Of a stretch of 64,000 bases of DNA, positions 25,111 through 36,249 are shown in pieces. Under the pieces are notes generated by a model. That model saw nothing but the letters and a program-made list of their open reading frames with translations. It did not search any database and had not been told where the DNA came from. A program made the position numbers and the translations under genes. Source of the stretch: Trema orientale (taxonomy: Eukaryota; Streptophyta; Magnoliopsida; Rosales; Cannabaceae); NCBI GenBank assembly GCA_002914845.1, contig JXTC01000156.1, positions 124,001 to 188,000 on the forward strand, read 5' to 3'. Position 1 is the first letter of the stretch. Each line of letters starts with the position of its first letter.

Positions 25111-25425
25111 CGACTCTGGTCGAAAATTTTCGACCAAGTCGAAAAAATCAAAAGTGATGGAGGCGGCGCTGGGAAGACGGCCGGCTATGTTCGACTGGGG
25201 TCGAAATTTTTCGACCACGGTCGAACACCAGTCGAACGCCGGTCGAAAATTTCGACCGGTGACTTCGACCCCAGTCGAATTGTTCGACTACGGTCGAACC
25301 ACCCAGTCGAAATTCGACTGGGGTCAAAATTTTCCGGCCATCGGTTGAAAAATGATCGGAACAACCGGGAGAGGCGGCCGGACAAGTTCGACCACGGTCG
25401 AAAATTTTCAACTCTAGTCGAGCAG
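25111..25425. repeat. TCGA-rich palindromic block
   Basis: A GC-rich island of about 315 bp built from alternating GTCGAA and TTCGAC words (about ten and eight by eye). They are often paired into palindromes such as GGTCGAAAATTTTCGACC and separated by CCACGG, CCCCAG and similar spacers. Several reading frames stay open only because of composition; no motif supports a protein. Confidence 0.75.
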
Positions 25426-25660
25426 AGGTGCCGCCGCCGGGGTCAGGATCTGGACCAATGGTGGTGGCTAAAGTAGTTTGAAGTTTGTTGAAGAAATAGG
25501 GTATCCAAGTAATTTTACATGTGTGACATGGTAATTTGGGTTAGTTTTGAAAATATTAATGAGTGAGTCCTATTTTTCATCACAATAATTTAGTAGACCC
25601 CCTAGGTGTAAATTCCCCATTGAAATAAAAAAATAATAGATTTTTTTTTTTAAAAAAATG
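25426..25660. other. Flank of the TCGA block
   Basis: Ordinary AT-rich sequence between the TCGA-rich block and the 135-bp tandem repeats. No feature recognised. Confidence 0.5.
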
Positions 25661-25799
25661 AGAGTTTGATTTGATATTATTTTTCACTATACACTAAATT
25701 GACTTCAAAACCACTCTGATTAAAAAAGATGGTATAATATCAAGTATTAATGTCTCAAAAGATTAGTTATGGTTTAGAAAAATAACTTTTTGTGACTAA
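25661..25799. repeat. First unit of the ~135-bp degenerate tandem repeat
   Basis: Contains the unit signature AAGTATTAATGTC followed by GATTAGTTATGGTTTAG. The same signature recurs from 27869 onward, so this unit appears cut off from the array by the MITE and Mutator-like insertions at 25800-27847. Confidence 0.6.
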
Positions 25800-25802
25800 C
25801 TC

Positions 25803-25998
25803 GGGCAAAAATGACTTTTTCGCGCATTTTTTTAAAACGACGTCTTTAAAAGTGTCAATAATATATTTGCATATAGTCATGAGTTTCTTAACATAAAAAA
25901 TCCACTATTTATGACATTTTTAGGAGTTTTTCATGGTTAAGAGCCATAAGTCAAGATGATTGACACTCTTAAAAATACACAAAAAGTCATTTTGGCCC
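25803..25998. mobile_element. Small MITE
   Basis: The ends are inverted: GGGCAAAAATGACTTTTT on the left and, as reverse complement, GGGCCAAAATGACTTTTT on the right. About 196 bp, non-coding. A related but diverged segment lies at about 19780-19975 (AAGATGACTTTTTTGTGCAT, then TATTGACACTTC), inside the hAT element. Target duplication not clear. Confidence 0.6.
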
Positions 25999-26018
25999 AA
26001 ATCCTACACATATTATTT

Positions 26019-27847
26019 GGGAAATTAGGATAACTAGGAGTGTTTTGACTTCACTTTGCATTTTTATGAGTCTTTTTCAGAATTTCTTTTCTAGGAGCAA
26101 AAAATTACATTTCTAGCAGTTTTTGGAGAGAGAAAAAATATACATTCCGAAAATGCCATTATGTGATACCAAATTGTGTGACCACCTGTCACAATTTTTT
26201 GAAAGCTTGTCATCTCAATTTTTTTAAGGAATTTTTTTTAGAATAAGAAATTTTATTTTCCACTGTTACTAACTTCGAAGTAGTCATGATTTGTGACTTA
26301 TGGTCACAATTTTAGGACTTAAGGTCACAATATGTTTTACTTCATTACGGACATTGTGAGATTTTGTTATCGTAATTTGTACAATCTTGACATGCTATCA
26401 TGATTTGTGACTCATAGTAATAAAATTTGTGCCAACATTACAAAAGGAAGATAAGTATCCTTTCATATTGGCCAACAACAGTGTAGTAATATTTGTCTAA
26501 TACAATTCTAATTTATAAGAAAAACCATGACATTTTCTTTATTAGTAGTCAATATATGTGAGACTAACAGTCACATAATTCATGACAGTCATAATTTTTG
26601 TGCCAAGTAACCCTGATTTGTAACCAGTGTCTCTCTTACAAAAGTAAAATAAGCATTCACATTGGATAACAAATTCAATGGTTATATATATATACATGTG
26701 TGTGTGTGTGATACCAATATACATAATTCATGACAGTTATAATTTTGTGCAACGAAACCTGATTTGTGACTGCTAGTCACAATATTTGTGTCTGTCTTAC
26801 AAAAATTAGCATAATTTGTGACAATCCAACATACATAAAATTGTCATTGTCGTAAATTAGTATAACATACACACAAATCGGTCCTAAAATTCATTTGTAG
26901 TAAAAAAATACAGTCCAAAATCATTCCAAAAACACACAAAATTACATCTTCCTTTTGATCTCCGCTATCCTTCGACACAATTTGTGATGATTTATCACAC
27001 AAAAACCTGTCATTGTCACAATTCAATCCAACACACACAAAAATTAATTCCAAAATCCATTTATAGTCACAAATTCGCTGCAAAATCATTCAAAAAACAC
27101 ACAACATACTAAAATATTCAATTCCTAACACAAACATGGGCCATCAACGAGTAACAACTTTATTCGGGCAATTCATCAAACACATAGAAGTCATTACAAA
27201 ATTACAAAGTTAAAAAAACTTCATTCAGGAAATTTATCAAGCAAAAGGTAGGCAAAGTATATCAAAGAGTTAAAAAACAGTAGAAAAAAGGTAGGCAAAC
27301 CTGTCATCCTCTGAAACTTGCACTGGAACACCATGGCATCCTTGCCCCGAAGCTTGTACCACCACGACGAAGTTGACGACGACGAGCTGTATCGCTTTGC
27401 GAGGAGGTTATTGATGGGTATATAAATCTCCTTGAAATCATAGATGTGGGGGTTATCATGGAGGGACTCGTGGAGGTTGGGGAGCAATGTGTGGCTCGAG
27501 ATGTAGAGGTGTCGGTAGAGAGCTTGTAGAAGGAGCCGAAGATGTACGCGGCACCGCTTGAGCTGGTGGTCGAAGTCGAGGCTCGAAGGCGGCAAAGGTT
27601 GACAGTTCCTCTCCCATTCTCCTCTAGGTTTCAATTCTTTTTTTTGGGGGATGGGGGTCTGTGGGAGTTTTAGTGAAAGAGAGCCAAAATGAAAGAAAAA
27701 AAGCCCTCACAAAACCAGCATTTGATATTGAAAACTGAGGGTATTATGGAATTTTGACTGGATGAGGACTCCTAGAAATGAAATTTTCAAAAAGACTCCT
27801 AAAACTGCAAAGTGAAGTCAAAACACTCTTAGTTACCCTAATTTCCC
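26019..27847. mobile_element. Mutator-like element (possible Pack-MULE)
   Basis: The terminal inverted repeats are about 80 bp. The left starts GGGAAATTAGGATAACTAGG; the right, reversed, starts GGGAAATTAGGGTAACTAAG. Both continue into AGTGTTTTGACTTCACTTTG. The flanks ATATTATTT (26010-26018) and GTGTTATTT (27848-27856) match at 7 of 9 positions, a worn 9-bp duplication. The left half (about 26170-27110) is full of TTGTGAC/GTCACAA words. No transposase is visible. The right half holds a coding-like fragment resembling a plant LysM receptor kinase, listed separately. Confidence 0.75.
27296..27634 (-). pseudogene. Captured fragment resembling a LysM receptor-like kinase
   Basis: The - strand open frame includes LHDNPHIYDFKEIYIPINNL, then LAKRYSSSSSTSSWWYKLRG and KDAMVFQCKFQRM. 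This resembles the juxtamembrane/early kinase segment of plant LysM receptor-like kinases, which as I recall reads like NPHIYDF.EI..ATNNF.AKRYSSSSS.SW.C..RGK.V.VFQRKFRR. Upstream, the frame is Pro/Ser/Leu-rich. There is no kinase core and no LysM domain, so it is a fragment. A GT follows the QRM-TG codons, so an original exon end may be preserved. It lies wholly inside the Mutator-like element. The family assignment is from memory and needs a database search. Confidence 0.5.
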
Positions 27848-28705
27848 GTGTTATTTTCTCAAGAAATTACATAAGTCCAAGTATTAGAGCAACAAAAAAA
27901 TTAGTCAATGTTCAAGAAAAATGTGTAATTAGAAGTGAAATTAAGTGAATAAGGTGACTAAATTGCCATCCAAATCACTTTAATTAAAACAAATAGCATA
28001 ATATCAAATATAAGTGTCAAATAAGATCAGCGGTTTCTAAGGGGGGGAAAGTCCATTTAGAGGTAACCTTATGAAATCAAGTTAATATTAAGTCACTTTG
28101 ATTAGAGAAATGGTGTAAGACCAAGTATTAATATCACACAAGATTTAATCTTAATTTAGAAATATTTTTAATTAGAAGTAAAATGATGAAATTAAGTTAA
28201 CAAAAGTCACTAAATTATTTTCCTAAGCAATTTGGTTATGTAAATTGTATAAGACCAAGTATTAATTTCATATAAGATTTAGTCTTGGTTTAGAAAATTG
28301 TTCAATTAGGATACAATTATGAAAGCGAGTTAACAAAGTAATTAAATTGACTTTCTAATCACATTTTTTAAGAGAATTTGCATAATTTCAAGTACTAGTG
28401 TCATATAAAATTAGTATTGGTTTAGGATAAATATTTAATTAGAGTTAAAACTATGAAATTAAATCAACGAAATCACCGGAATGACTTCCTAGTTACTTTA
28501 CTTAAAAAAAGTTACATAATACCAATGTTAGTATCACATAAGATTTCTCATGGTTTAGGAAAAAAAATTTAAAATAGAGGTAAAATTATGAAATTAAGTA
28601 AAAAGAAAAATGAGACAAAATTGCCTTCTTCTTTATTATGATCGGAGAAATTGCATCATACCAAGTATCATGTTAAATTAGTCATAGTTTAGGAAACATT
28701 GACTG
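27848..28705. repeat. ~135-bp degenerate tandem repeat array
   Basis: About seven units, marked by the signature CAAGTATTA...ATAAGATTAGTC..GGTTTAG near 27869, 28003, 28113, 28255, 28390, 28522 and 28660. The spacing is mostly 132-142 bp, with one short interval of about 110. Units end in 'aattaagttaacaaagtcac'-like words. No coding content. Confidence 0.75.
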
Positions 28706-28713
28706 GATGAAAT

Positions 28714-30124
28714 TAGAGCTGAAAATTTGGCCCGGGCTCAACGGGCCGGCCATTTGGCTAGGGATGTGAATGGCCTGGTTCTGGCCCGGCCCTAAGGCTA
28801 GGCCAGGTTGGGCCATTGGTGCTGGCCCGCATAGTTTTTTTTAAGGCCCTGTTAACAAGGCCTCTTCCTTCCCCCTCCCATTATATAAATGGTCATATGA
28901 GTCATGATCGTTGGGGAGGGGGTCTTGGGGGAATAGTTACATTTGTGACCGTTGGGGAGCCCAGCTTTTCCCCCACTTTTTTTTAACTATTTAAAAATAA
29001 AAAAAATTCTAAAATTTTACATATAGCCTTCTATAAATACCTCTCTTATTCACTCATTTTTTTTTTTTCACATTTTCTCTTCAATCTTCATATTCTTTCT
29101 TCATAATATTTCTCTAATTTTATTATCTATTTTAATATTTTTCATATCAAATTTAAAAGTTTTAAAAAAAAAAAAAATTCAAGTGAGTCAAGTCACAAAA
29201 GCTTCTCAAGACTCTCTTAACTCAAAGTTTGAATATTTCTCTAATTCTATTATCATATCTTTAATTTATAATAGTCTATTAATTTTGTTAATGCAATAAT
29301 GAAAATTATTGTCTATGTTTTATTATTTTCTTAAATTTAATATGTGTCTATTTCTTTAAATTTAATATGCACATTTTTTTATGAATATGTGGAGTGGAGG
29401 TATAAATATCATTTCTTTAATTTAATATTTATTAATATTTTTGATGCATATATGTATAATATTTAATATATGTATTTATTTATAAATTTATGAATTTATC
29501 AAGTAGTATTATTGGTATTATATGATATGGATATGAATAGAAATATTCCAATTGATTTGGATGATAATGAATATGAAATGGATGATCATGATTCTGAAAT
29601 GGAGGAAATGCAAATCCGCCTAGAAGAAGGCGATGACCAAGTCTATGAAATGCAAAATCAACCTCGTACTCGAACGGGTGCTCTTGCTAGTGGAAGTGGA
29701 ACTCGAAGTGCCACTCAAGATAGTAGTTCAGGAAGCACCATCTCAAAACGTGCAAAGGCTTACTTAACAAACATGGGATTACTTTGATATTGAATATAAA
29801 GATGTGAATGGCACGAGGAAAAGAATGGGGAAATGTAAATTTTGCGCAAAGATGTGAATGGCACGAGAAAAAGAATGGAAAAATTGTAAATTTATTATAC
29901 TAATACAAGTATACAACTAGTAATTTTATTTTTTATTGAAAAATATTTATTTTTCTATTTTTTTGATTTTTTTAAATAAAAACTTACTAGGCCGGGCCAA
30001 GTTGGCCCGACCCGGGAGTTTGGCCCATGCGGGATGCCAAGCTGGGCTGGGCCTTGAAATGCTGACTGGGCCCGAATTTCTCTTCTGGCCTGAACGCCCG
30101 AGACCACCCATATTTTCAGCTCTA
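28714..30124. mobile_element. Non-autonomous hAT element with BED zinc-finger remnant
   Basis: The ends are TAGAGCTGAAAAT-TTGG (left) and, reversed, TAGAGCTGAAAAT-ATGG (right). They are flanked by a perfect 8-bp duplication GATGAAAT (28706-28713 and 30125-30132). Subterminal regions are rich in GGCCCGGG and GGGCCNGGCC words. At 1,411 bp it is too short for a full hAT transposase. It keeps only an acidic N-terminal stretch (about 29512-29787) and the start of a BED zinc finger. Confidence 0.9.
29512..29848 (+). pseudogene. hAT transposase N-terminal fragment with broken BED finger
   Basis: An acidic, Asp/Glu-rich segment is followed by a Ser-rich linker ending in SKRAKAYLTNMG. In the next frame the sequence continues WDYFDIEYKDVNG and GKCKFCAKM, the W..F and CxxC half of a BED-type zinc finger used by hAT transposases for DNA binding. 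A frameshift separates the two parts. A 50-bp tandem duplication (29798-29847 and 29848-29897) replaces the second half of the finger. No catalytic core is present. It lies inside the hAT element 28714-30124. Confidence 0.65.
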
Positions 30125-30339
30125 GATGAAATCACAAATTTAAGTTAATAAAGAACCCACTTACCCATTGCTAGCATGCACCCTCCTACTCCTAGTCAAT
30201 GAGGGGCCAATTGAATACCATGTTTGACCCATACTTACTACTTCCAACTTCCGAGTTAAAAGTTCTAACCTTGTGTAGTACACCTATTGGTTATAATATA
30301 CGAAGAATATGATAAAATCAAAGATGAGTGGAAGCATGA

Positions 30340-31629
30340 AAAATATTTTTTTTTTCGGATTATAATTTTTCATAAGACCTTTTAGGATCTTTGTTATGAT
30401 CTAAATATATACAACAGATTGTATACCTCAATCAATGAGTCATCCTTCCTATATACCAAGCTTGTAATTGCAGAAGTGAGCGGGCACCTCAATCTTGATC
30501 AACCTCTAAGTGAAAATCCAAGAACTCCAATGGCCTTCAATGGTGGCTCTAAGAATTTTTCTCTCTCACTTTTCTCTCAGTTTTCTATGCAGCCACCAAG
30601 CTAATATTTCAGCAAAAAATTGAACATCACACACAAAGAGAAGGAAGATTTCGGCCAGCTCTAGGGGCTATGGACTGGCCGAAAATCACTGCTAAAATAA
30701 TAGTGTGGTAGGCCCCAATGGCCCACTTATCAATCCGGCCTTTTTCTTCCTTTTTATGTCATTGCTCAAAAAACTGTTTGAACTCAATTGATCACATACA
30801 ACCCAAGATGTTGGTATAGGTTGGGGACCCAAATGGACATATTTAATCCAAGCTCCAATATACAAGGCCCAATTACAATTAACTCTTAATACAAGTGAGC
30901 TTGTATTATTAGTTATGGACTTGTTCTACTAATGGTCTAAATAGCATTATTGAATTAAATAAATATCACAAGATATTTTATAATTAAAATGTAACTTAAA
31001 AGATGTAACTTGAGGTGCAAAATAGTAATTTTATCTAACTCTAATTATTGGTATTCATGTAAGGATGCACATGTATACGTTAATTATCTAATGCCAGGAT
31101 TTAGATCGTCAATTTCTTGATCCGTACCTTTTAATATCTCAAATAATACAAGTTATTAATACGAGTTCATCACCTATATCGGAATTAAGAAAGACATGCG
31201 TTAATCATCTAGTTTGTAAGAATATATTATTGTCGACAATACTTATTACAAGAACATATTTCACATGGTCCATGTTTAATGTTTACATACCAAGACTTTT
31301 TGCACATAGTCATACTAACATAGATTAAGACATACTATAAATGTACAAAGTCTTACAACACGATCCAAGAGAAGTGTCTAGCTTCTCTTATTAGTTGTGA
31401 ACAATCTTATTTGATTTAATTAGAGAAACTATGTCTTAACTTTAATAAATAACTTTATTAAAATATTTCTCTAATAAATAAATCATGTAATCTTTTTGAC
31501 ATCTATTATTGTATCAATAATTAAAATATTATCACAAATATTATACATGAATTATTATTTTATTAAATATCTAAAATATTCAATAAACATTCATAAATAA
31601 TAAATACTTTTTGGGCATAATCCTAACAA
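30340..31629 (-). mobile_element. Solo-LTR-like fossil, copia-like
   Basis: On the - strand the segment opens TGTTAGGATTATGCCC, a typical LTR start of plant Ty1/copia elements, and runs for about 1.3 kb through sequence of the same character. No internal coding domains accompany it, so it looks like a solo LTR or the remains of one. The far end near 30340 is approximate and no target duplication could be fixed. A diverged stretch at 32275-32510 belongs to the same family. Confidence 0.45.
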
Positions 31630-31961
31630 TACATTCTTCCTTTCTTATATTCTAACCAATCTTTAAATACACCAAGCTCAATTTAACATTATTTGGGAAC
31701 CAAATTTGGGGCATAAAAGTTCTTTTTTTATCATTGATAAAACTACTACAGTCCAATAAAAAGAAAATCTATCACCATCGGTATTTTATCAAGCGAAAAA
31801 ATTCAAGACACTATCATACTTAAAAAAAAAAAAAGAAAAGGAAAAGAAAAGTAAAAATGGTTTACTTCCTAAAAAAGTAAGAAAGCAAAATACATAAGAC
31901 TTCAAAAAGGCCACGTTTGGTGCACCGTATTGTACTATATTATAATATTTTGCGAGTTTGC

Positions 31962-32251
31962 GAGAAATTTAGGTGGATGACCAATATTTTAAATTTGATT
32001 AAGTAGATATCTATTTTTTAAATTTTATAGCTAAATGTCCAAGTATATATATTTTTACACTTGGTAGATATGTTTATCTACCAATTTCAGTTACTGTGCT
32101 GAAATGTGCTCGGTATATAATTTTTTGTACTTAGTATATAAAATTTTACACTTGGTATATAAACATATATACCGGATATTTTACTATAATATTTGACAAA
32201 GGGATATTTACTTAAATTGGGCCCAAAATTTGGTCATATTTCTATAAGCCC
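31962..32251 (-). mobile_element. 290-bp MITE, copy 1 (inverted)
   Basis: Runs from GAGAAATTTAGGTGGATGACC to TTTGGTCATATTTCTATAAG. It is the inverted counterpart of the copies at 32768 and 33349. The ends share AGAAAT...ATGACCAA, a short imperfect terminal inverted repeat. Internally rich in ACACTTGGTA and TATATAC words; non-coding. Confidence 0.7.
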
Positions 32252-32274
32252 CTTCATTCTTTGTGTCTAACTAT

Positions 32275-32510
32275 CCCAAAAACTGTTTGAGCCCAATTAA
32301 TCACATACAGTCCAAAATATTTCTATAGATTGGAGACCCAAATAGACCTATTTAATCCAAGCTCCAACAAATAAGGCCCATTAATAATTAACTCTTAATA
32401 CTAGTGGGTATGTACTACTAGTTATGGACTTATTCCACTAAAGGTCCAAATTGCACTCTTGAATTAAATAAATATGACAAGACATTTTATAATTAAAATT
32501 ATATCCATTA
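32275..32510. repeat. Fragment related to 30765-30990
   Basis: Shares AAACTGTTTGA, AATCACATACA, TTTAATCCAAGCTCCAA and AATTAACTCTTAATAC with the interior of the solo-LTR-like fossil at 30340-31629. It is a truncated second copy of that repeat family. Confidence 0.6.
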
Positions 32511-32767
32511 GATAATTAACATTTATATAGATATCGCTATATGAATACCGATATATAATTAACATTATATAATTAAAATTATGTCCATTAGATAATTAAC
32601 ATTTATAATTAAAAATAGTTTCGGAGTCGTATTAGATTGTATTGTAATATTTAGAACTTGTTATTTTATTACAAAGTGGTACTTTTCTAAATGAGTTTTT
32701 TGAAAGGTTTTTTTTGAAAATAAATATTAAAAATGGTATTTTTCTAAATTAATTTTCTGAAATAGTA

Positions 32768-33057
32768 GGACCTTATAGAAATAGAACCAAATATTGAGTC
32801 CAATTTATGTAAATTTCCCTTTATCAAATGTTATAGTAAAATGTCCAGTATATATGTTTATACATCAAGTGTAAAATTTTATATACTAAGTATAAAAAAT
32901 TATATACCTAGTACGTATCAGTACAGTAATTGAAATTGGCAGATAAACATATCTACCAAGTGTAAAAATATATATACTTCGACATTTAGCTATAAAATTT
33001 AAAATGGACATCTATGTAATCAAATTTAAAATATTGGTCATCCATCTAAATTTCTCA
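32768..33057 (+). mobile_element. 290-bp MITE, copy 2
   Basis: Begins CCTTATAGAAATAGAACCAA and ends GGTCATCCATCTAAATTTCT. Same family and same orientation as the copy at 33349, opposite to the copy at 31962. Non-coding. Confidence 0.7.
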
Positions 33058-33348
33058 AAATGTATTTCTAAAATGGTATTTTTCTAAATATTTTTTAAAG
33101 TGATATTTTTCTAAATGGACTTCTAAGAAGTGGTATTTTTCTAAATAGTTGTTAAAGTGATACTTTTCTATGATTAAATTTTGATTTTGATGTTCTCAAA
33201 TACGAAAAAAATATTCATTTAAATTTCAGTTGATGATTAATACAATACAACACAATTACTCACCAAACATGTTTTAATTTAGTACAAACTTTTAATACAA
33301 TGCAAAACCAATACAATATAATGCAACCCAATACAATGCAAAACATGG

Positions 33349-33639
33349 GTCTTATAGAAATATGACCAAATTTTGGGCCTAATTTCAGTAAATGTCTATT
33401 TGTCAAATGTTATAGCAAAATGTTCAGTATATATGCATATATACCAAGTGTAAAATTTTATATACTAAGTATAAAAAATTATATACCCAGTGTATTTTAA
33501 TACAGTAACTAAAATTGGTAGCTATGTATATCTACCAAGTGTAAAATTATATATACTTGGACATTTAGCTATAAAATTTTAAAAACGGACATCTACTTAA
33601 TCAAATTTAAAAATTTTGATCATTCACCTAAATTTCTCT
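33349..33639 (+). mobile_element. 290-bp MITE, copy 3
   Basis: Begins GTCTTATAGAAATATGACCA and ends TCATTCACCTAAATTTCTC. Third local copy of the family. No coding content. Confidence 0.7.
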
Positions 33640-34624
33640 ATGATGAAAGGTTGAATTGGAGTAGTGGGTCTTTTGGGTCCAACCACATTGCTCTTTAGAG
33701 CAGTAGAATTCGGCTAGTTCATTGGCTAGGCCGAACCCGAGTCAAAATGTTTTTCACAAGTAATAGTTATGATTTGTTTAACTGAAAGGTGCTATTTTTC
33801 ATTCAGTCTCTCATGAGCCAGATCACAATCGTAATATCCATCTATAACAAGTCAATTTTTGCATATATAAAAGTAAGTGTATATTATTTTGTCAGCAGCA
33901 AATTCACTAAGGAAGGCAAATTCACTAAGGAAGCCCATGTGTCGCACTCACATTGGCTAGGCCGAACCTCACCAATGGCCAATGTTTGGAATTAGTTGAG
34001 GGCATTACGTGAAAGTTACACATTAGGGGTAGACACTTTCATTTTTCATGGTTAAAATTCGTGCTTACATCAATGAACTTTTGAATAATATTTGGCATTT
34101 TATGACATCACACAGTGTTAGTTTACTTTATTCCATCTTTATGTATAAAAGACAACAACACTAACATCTCAACTCATGATTGGGAATTTTGGCAAATTAA
34201 TCCTGTTTAGTTGGATAGGAGAAGAGCTGATTACAAGGGCAACGAATAAGACGACGAATAATTATGGTTATGTTAGCTAATTGAATAGCAGGCTCAAGAC
34301 ACAATAACTTTCTTTCTATTGAATTTAGTTCTAACTTTAGCTAAATTAAAGAGTCCGTACGAATTTCGTTTGCTTTGTGAATAATTTACATGATCACTAT
34401 TCTTTCAAAAAAAAATAAATTACATGATCACTAACTTTACGGTATTGTGTATCTTTCTTCTAGATCTAAGTATTATATCATTTTTTATTTTTGAACTTTT
34501 CCACTTAAAGGCTTTTTTCCAGTATTGTCCTTTTTGCACTTACCCACAGGCCACAATGCTTTACACTTAGATCATGAAACAAACCACCATAAAAATTCAC
34601 AAGCAATAATAAGGTTAGCGACTA
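33640..34624. other. Intergenic DNA with short repeats
   Basis: No gene recognised. Contains an 18-bp direct duplication (GGCAAATTCACTAAGGAA) near 33897-33932. Contains a 274-bp stretch (34287-34560) that recurs at 38526-38787 as part of the local segmental duplication. Confidence 0.5.
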
Positions 34625-34788
34625 TACATTTTAGATATTAAGACATCATGATGATATTATTCAGATTTTCATGTTATACAACGGTCCATCAAGATAAACT
34701 GACCAGTACATTTTAGATATCAAGACATTATAATGATATTATTCAGATCTTCATATTATACAATGGTCCATCAAGATAAACTGACCAT
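34625..34788. repeat. 82-bp tandem duplication
   Basis: Copies 34625-34706 and 34707-34788 both run from TACATTTTAGATAT to AAGATAAACTGACCA with a few substitutions. Confidence 0.85.
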
Positions 34789-34939
34789 CACAGAGAAGTG
34801 CAAAACCCAAAGCTATCATACAAGTGGCCCCTCACTCCTAAAAAAAAAAGGCCAAATCCTTAATACTCCAAGAGGAATTAAGTAAGGGTTTATCTCCTAA
34901 TAGATAGCCACACATAGTGAACATTTTGCCAGAATGTGA

Positions 34940-35985
34940 GCCATAAAGTTAACTACTTAATGTTTACACCCCTCCAACGAGGAGGAGGAGGAGGGTTTTC
35001 TAGCTCATTAAAGTTTTCCACTTCCCTCAAGTTTATATCAATTGCCATCAAGATGGGTATAATTTTATTATCTCTTATACTCTGCCTTATCCGTTCTCCC
35101 CCCATCCAATACGATAGCATTTTTAATCTTCCAATATTCTATGTCAGGTGGTTCCATCTCATAGCCCAGTACGATCATTATGTGAGATTCTATAGGATAG
35201 GCCGTGGGATTGAGTTGATATATATCCTGTAAAAAGAAATGACATAATTTTTAAAATTGACCTCTTTAAATTAATAAAGTATTGTAACTTTTATTTAATA
35301 AAAAAGAACTATTAATTATAACATAATTACCGGATTCTCTTCTCACAAATCGCTAGTAAAATCAGCCCCAACTTTAAAAGCAACAACTACGGGTTTAAAG
35401 TTTCTCAAGCATCGAATTACATCATCCTGGTTTTCCGTAATCCCACATCGTTCCAAAGGATATAACTTTTACTGCTCCTCTATATCCTATGCAAAATAAA
35501 AAAGAAAGAAAAAGAAAAACTTAGGAAGAGTAGCCTTTAAAAAAAAAAAAAAATAATAAAAACAAAAATAATGTCGTTAGAATGGAAATATATACTTCGA
35601 AATAGTCATCTTCCAACAAAATACCATTAATTTTTAAATATGCCAAAATTTGATGCATTTGCCTTCCTGTCACTGCACCGACTAATGGTCCATCTATGCT
35701 AACCAGATCAAGTAAAGAATCCCTTGAGAGTCTTACGCTTCTGCCAAACCTTTTCATAATTAAAATTTCTATTGCATCGCATAAAGTACAACTCCAACAA
35801 GAATCTGAAAATAAAAATATAACAACTATGAAGTATATAATTTAAAATTAGTTTAGACAAAATTATAAATGAAATAATGCCAAATTGCTAATTAACTTAC
35901 TTAAATCTATTTGATTTTGGACTGGAGTCATGAAATTCATCTCATTACGGATGTTAAAATCATAACCACCCTACAAATAATTGTA
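34940..35985 (-). pseudogene. Papain-like cysteine peptidase pseudogene, copy 1
   Basis: Four exon-like pieces on -. About 35972-35901 gives NEMNFMTPVQNQ, the C1A TPV.NQG region with the oxyanion Gln. About 35808-35594 gives NSCWSCTLCDAIEIL with the catalytic Cys, then an LS...LLDLV segment and LAYLKINGILLEDDYFEV, matching the family's helix and ED.YPY region. About 35490-35330 gives ITENQDDVIRCLRNFKPVVVAF. About 35232-34940 gives SHIMIVLGYE with the catalytic His and EYWKIKN with the catalytic Asn. In-frame stops and a frameshift in the last two pieces, and loss of the Cys before NSCW, mark it as decayed. No pro-domain or signal peptide was found upstream. Confidence 0.7.
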
Positions 35986-36021
35986 TTATATATTATTTCA
36001 GCCCCCCTTACACTATTACAC

Positions 36022-36180
36022 TAGTATTCAGCCCCCCTCAATTTTCTTTCTCTTTTTTTTTTTTTTATATACATTCATTAAGTTTGTAAAAATTTTTAAC
36101 ATAACATTTAAAAAGGTTTGAAAACAATAATTAAGTCTCCTAAAAGATTTTAAAAATACATAAAATCTTATAAATTAATA
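36022..36180. mobile_element. hAT element left-end fragment
   Basis: Begins AGCCCCCCTCAATTTTCTTT and continues as in the larger copies at 36948 and 39295, but stops after about 160 bp. It is followed by the next papain-like copy. No coding content. Confidence 0.5.
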
Positions 36181-36249
36181 AATACCCTATAAAAAGAAAT
36201 AACATAATTTTTAAAATTGACCTCTTTAAATAAATAAAGTATTGTAACT

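Noticed and set aside
25051-25476. Open frames on both strands in the TCGA-rich block
   Set aside because: They arise from the repeated GTCGAA/TTCGAC words; the predicted peptides are simple repeats (STTVE, SKF).
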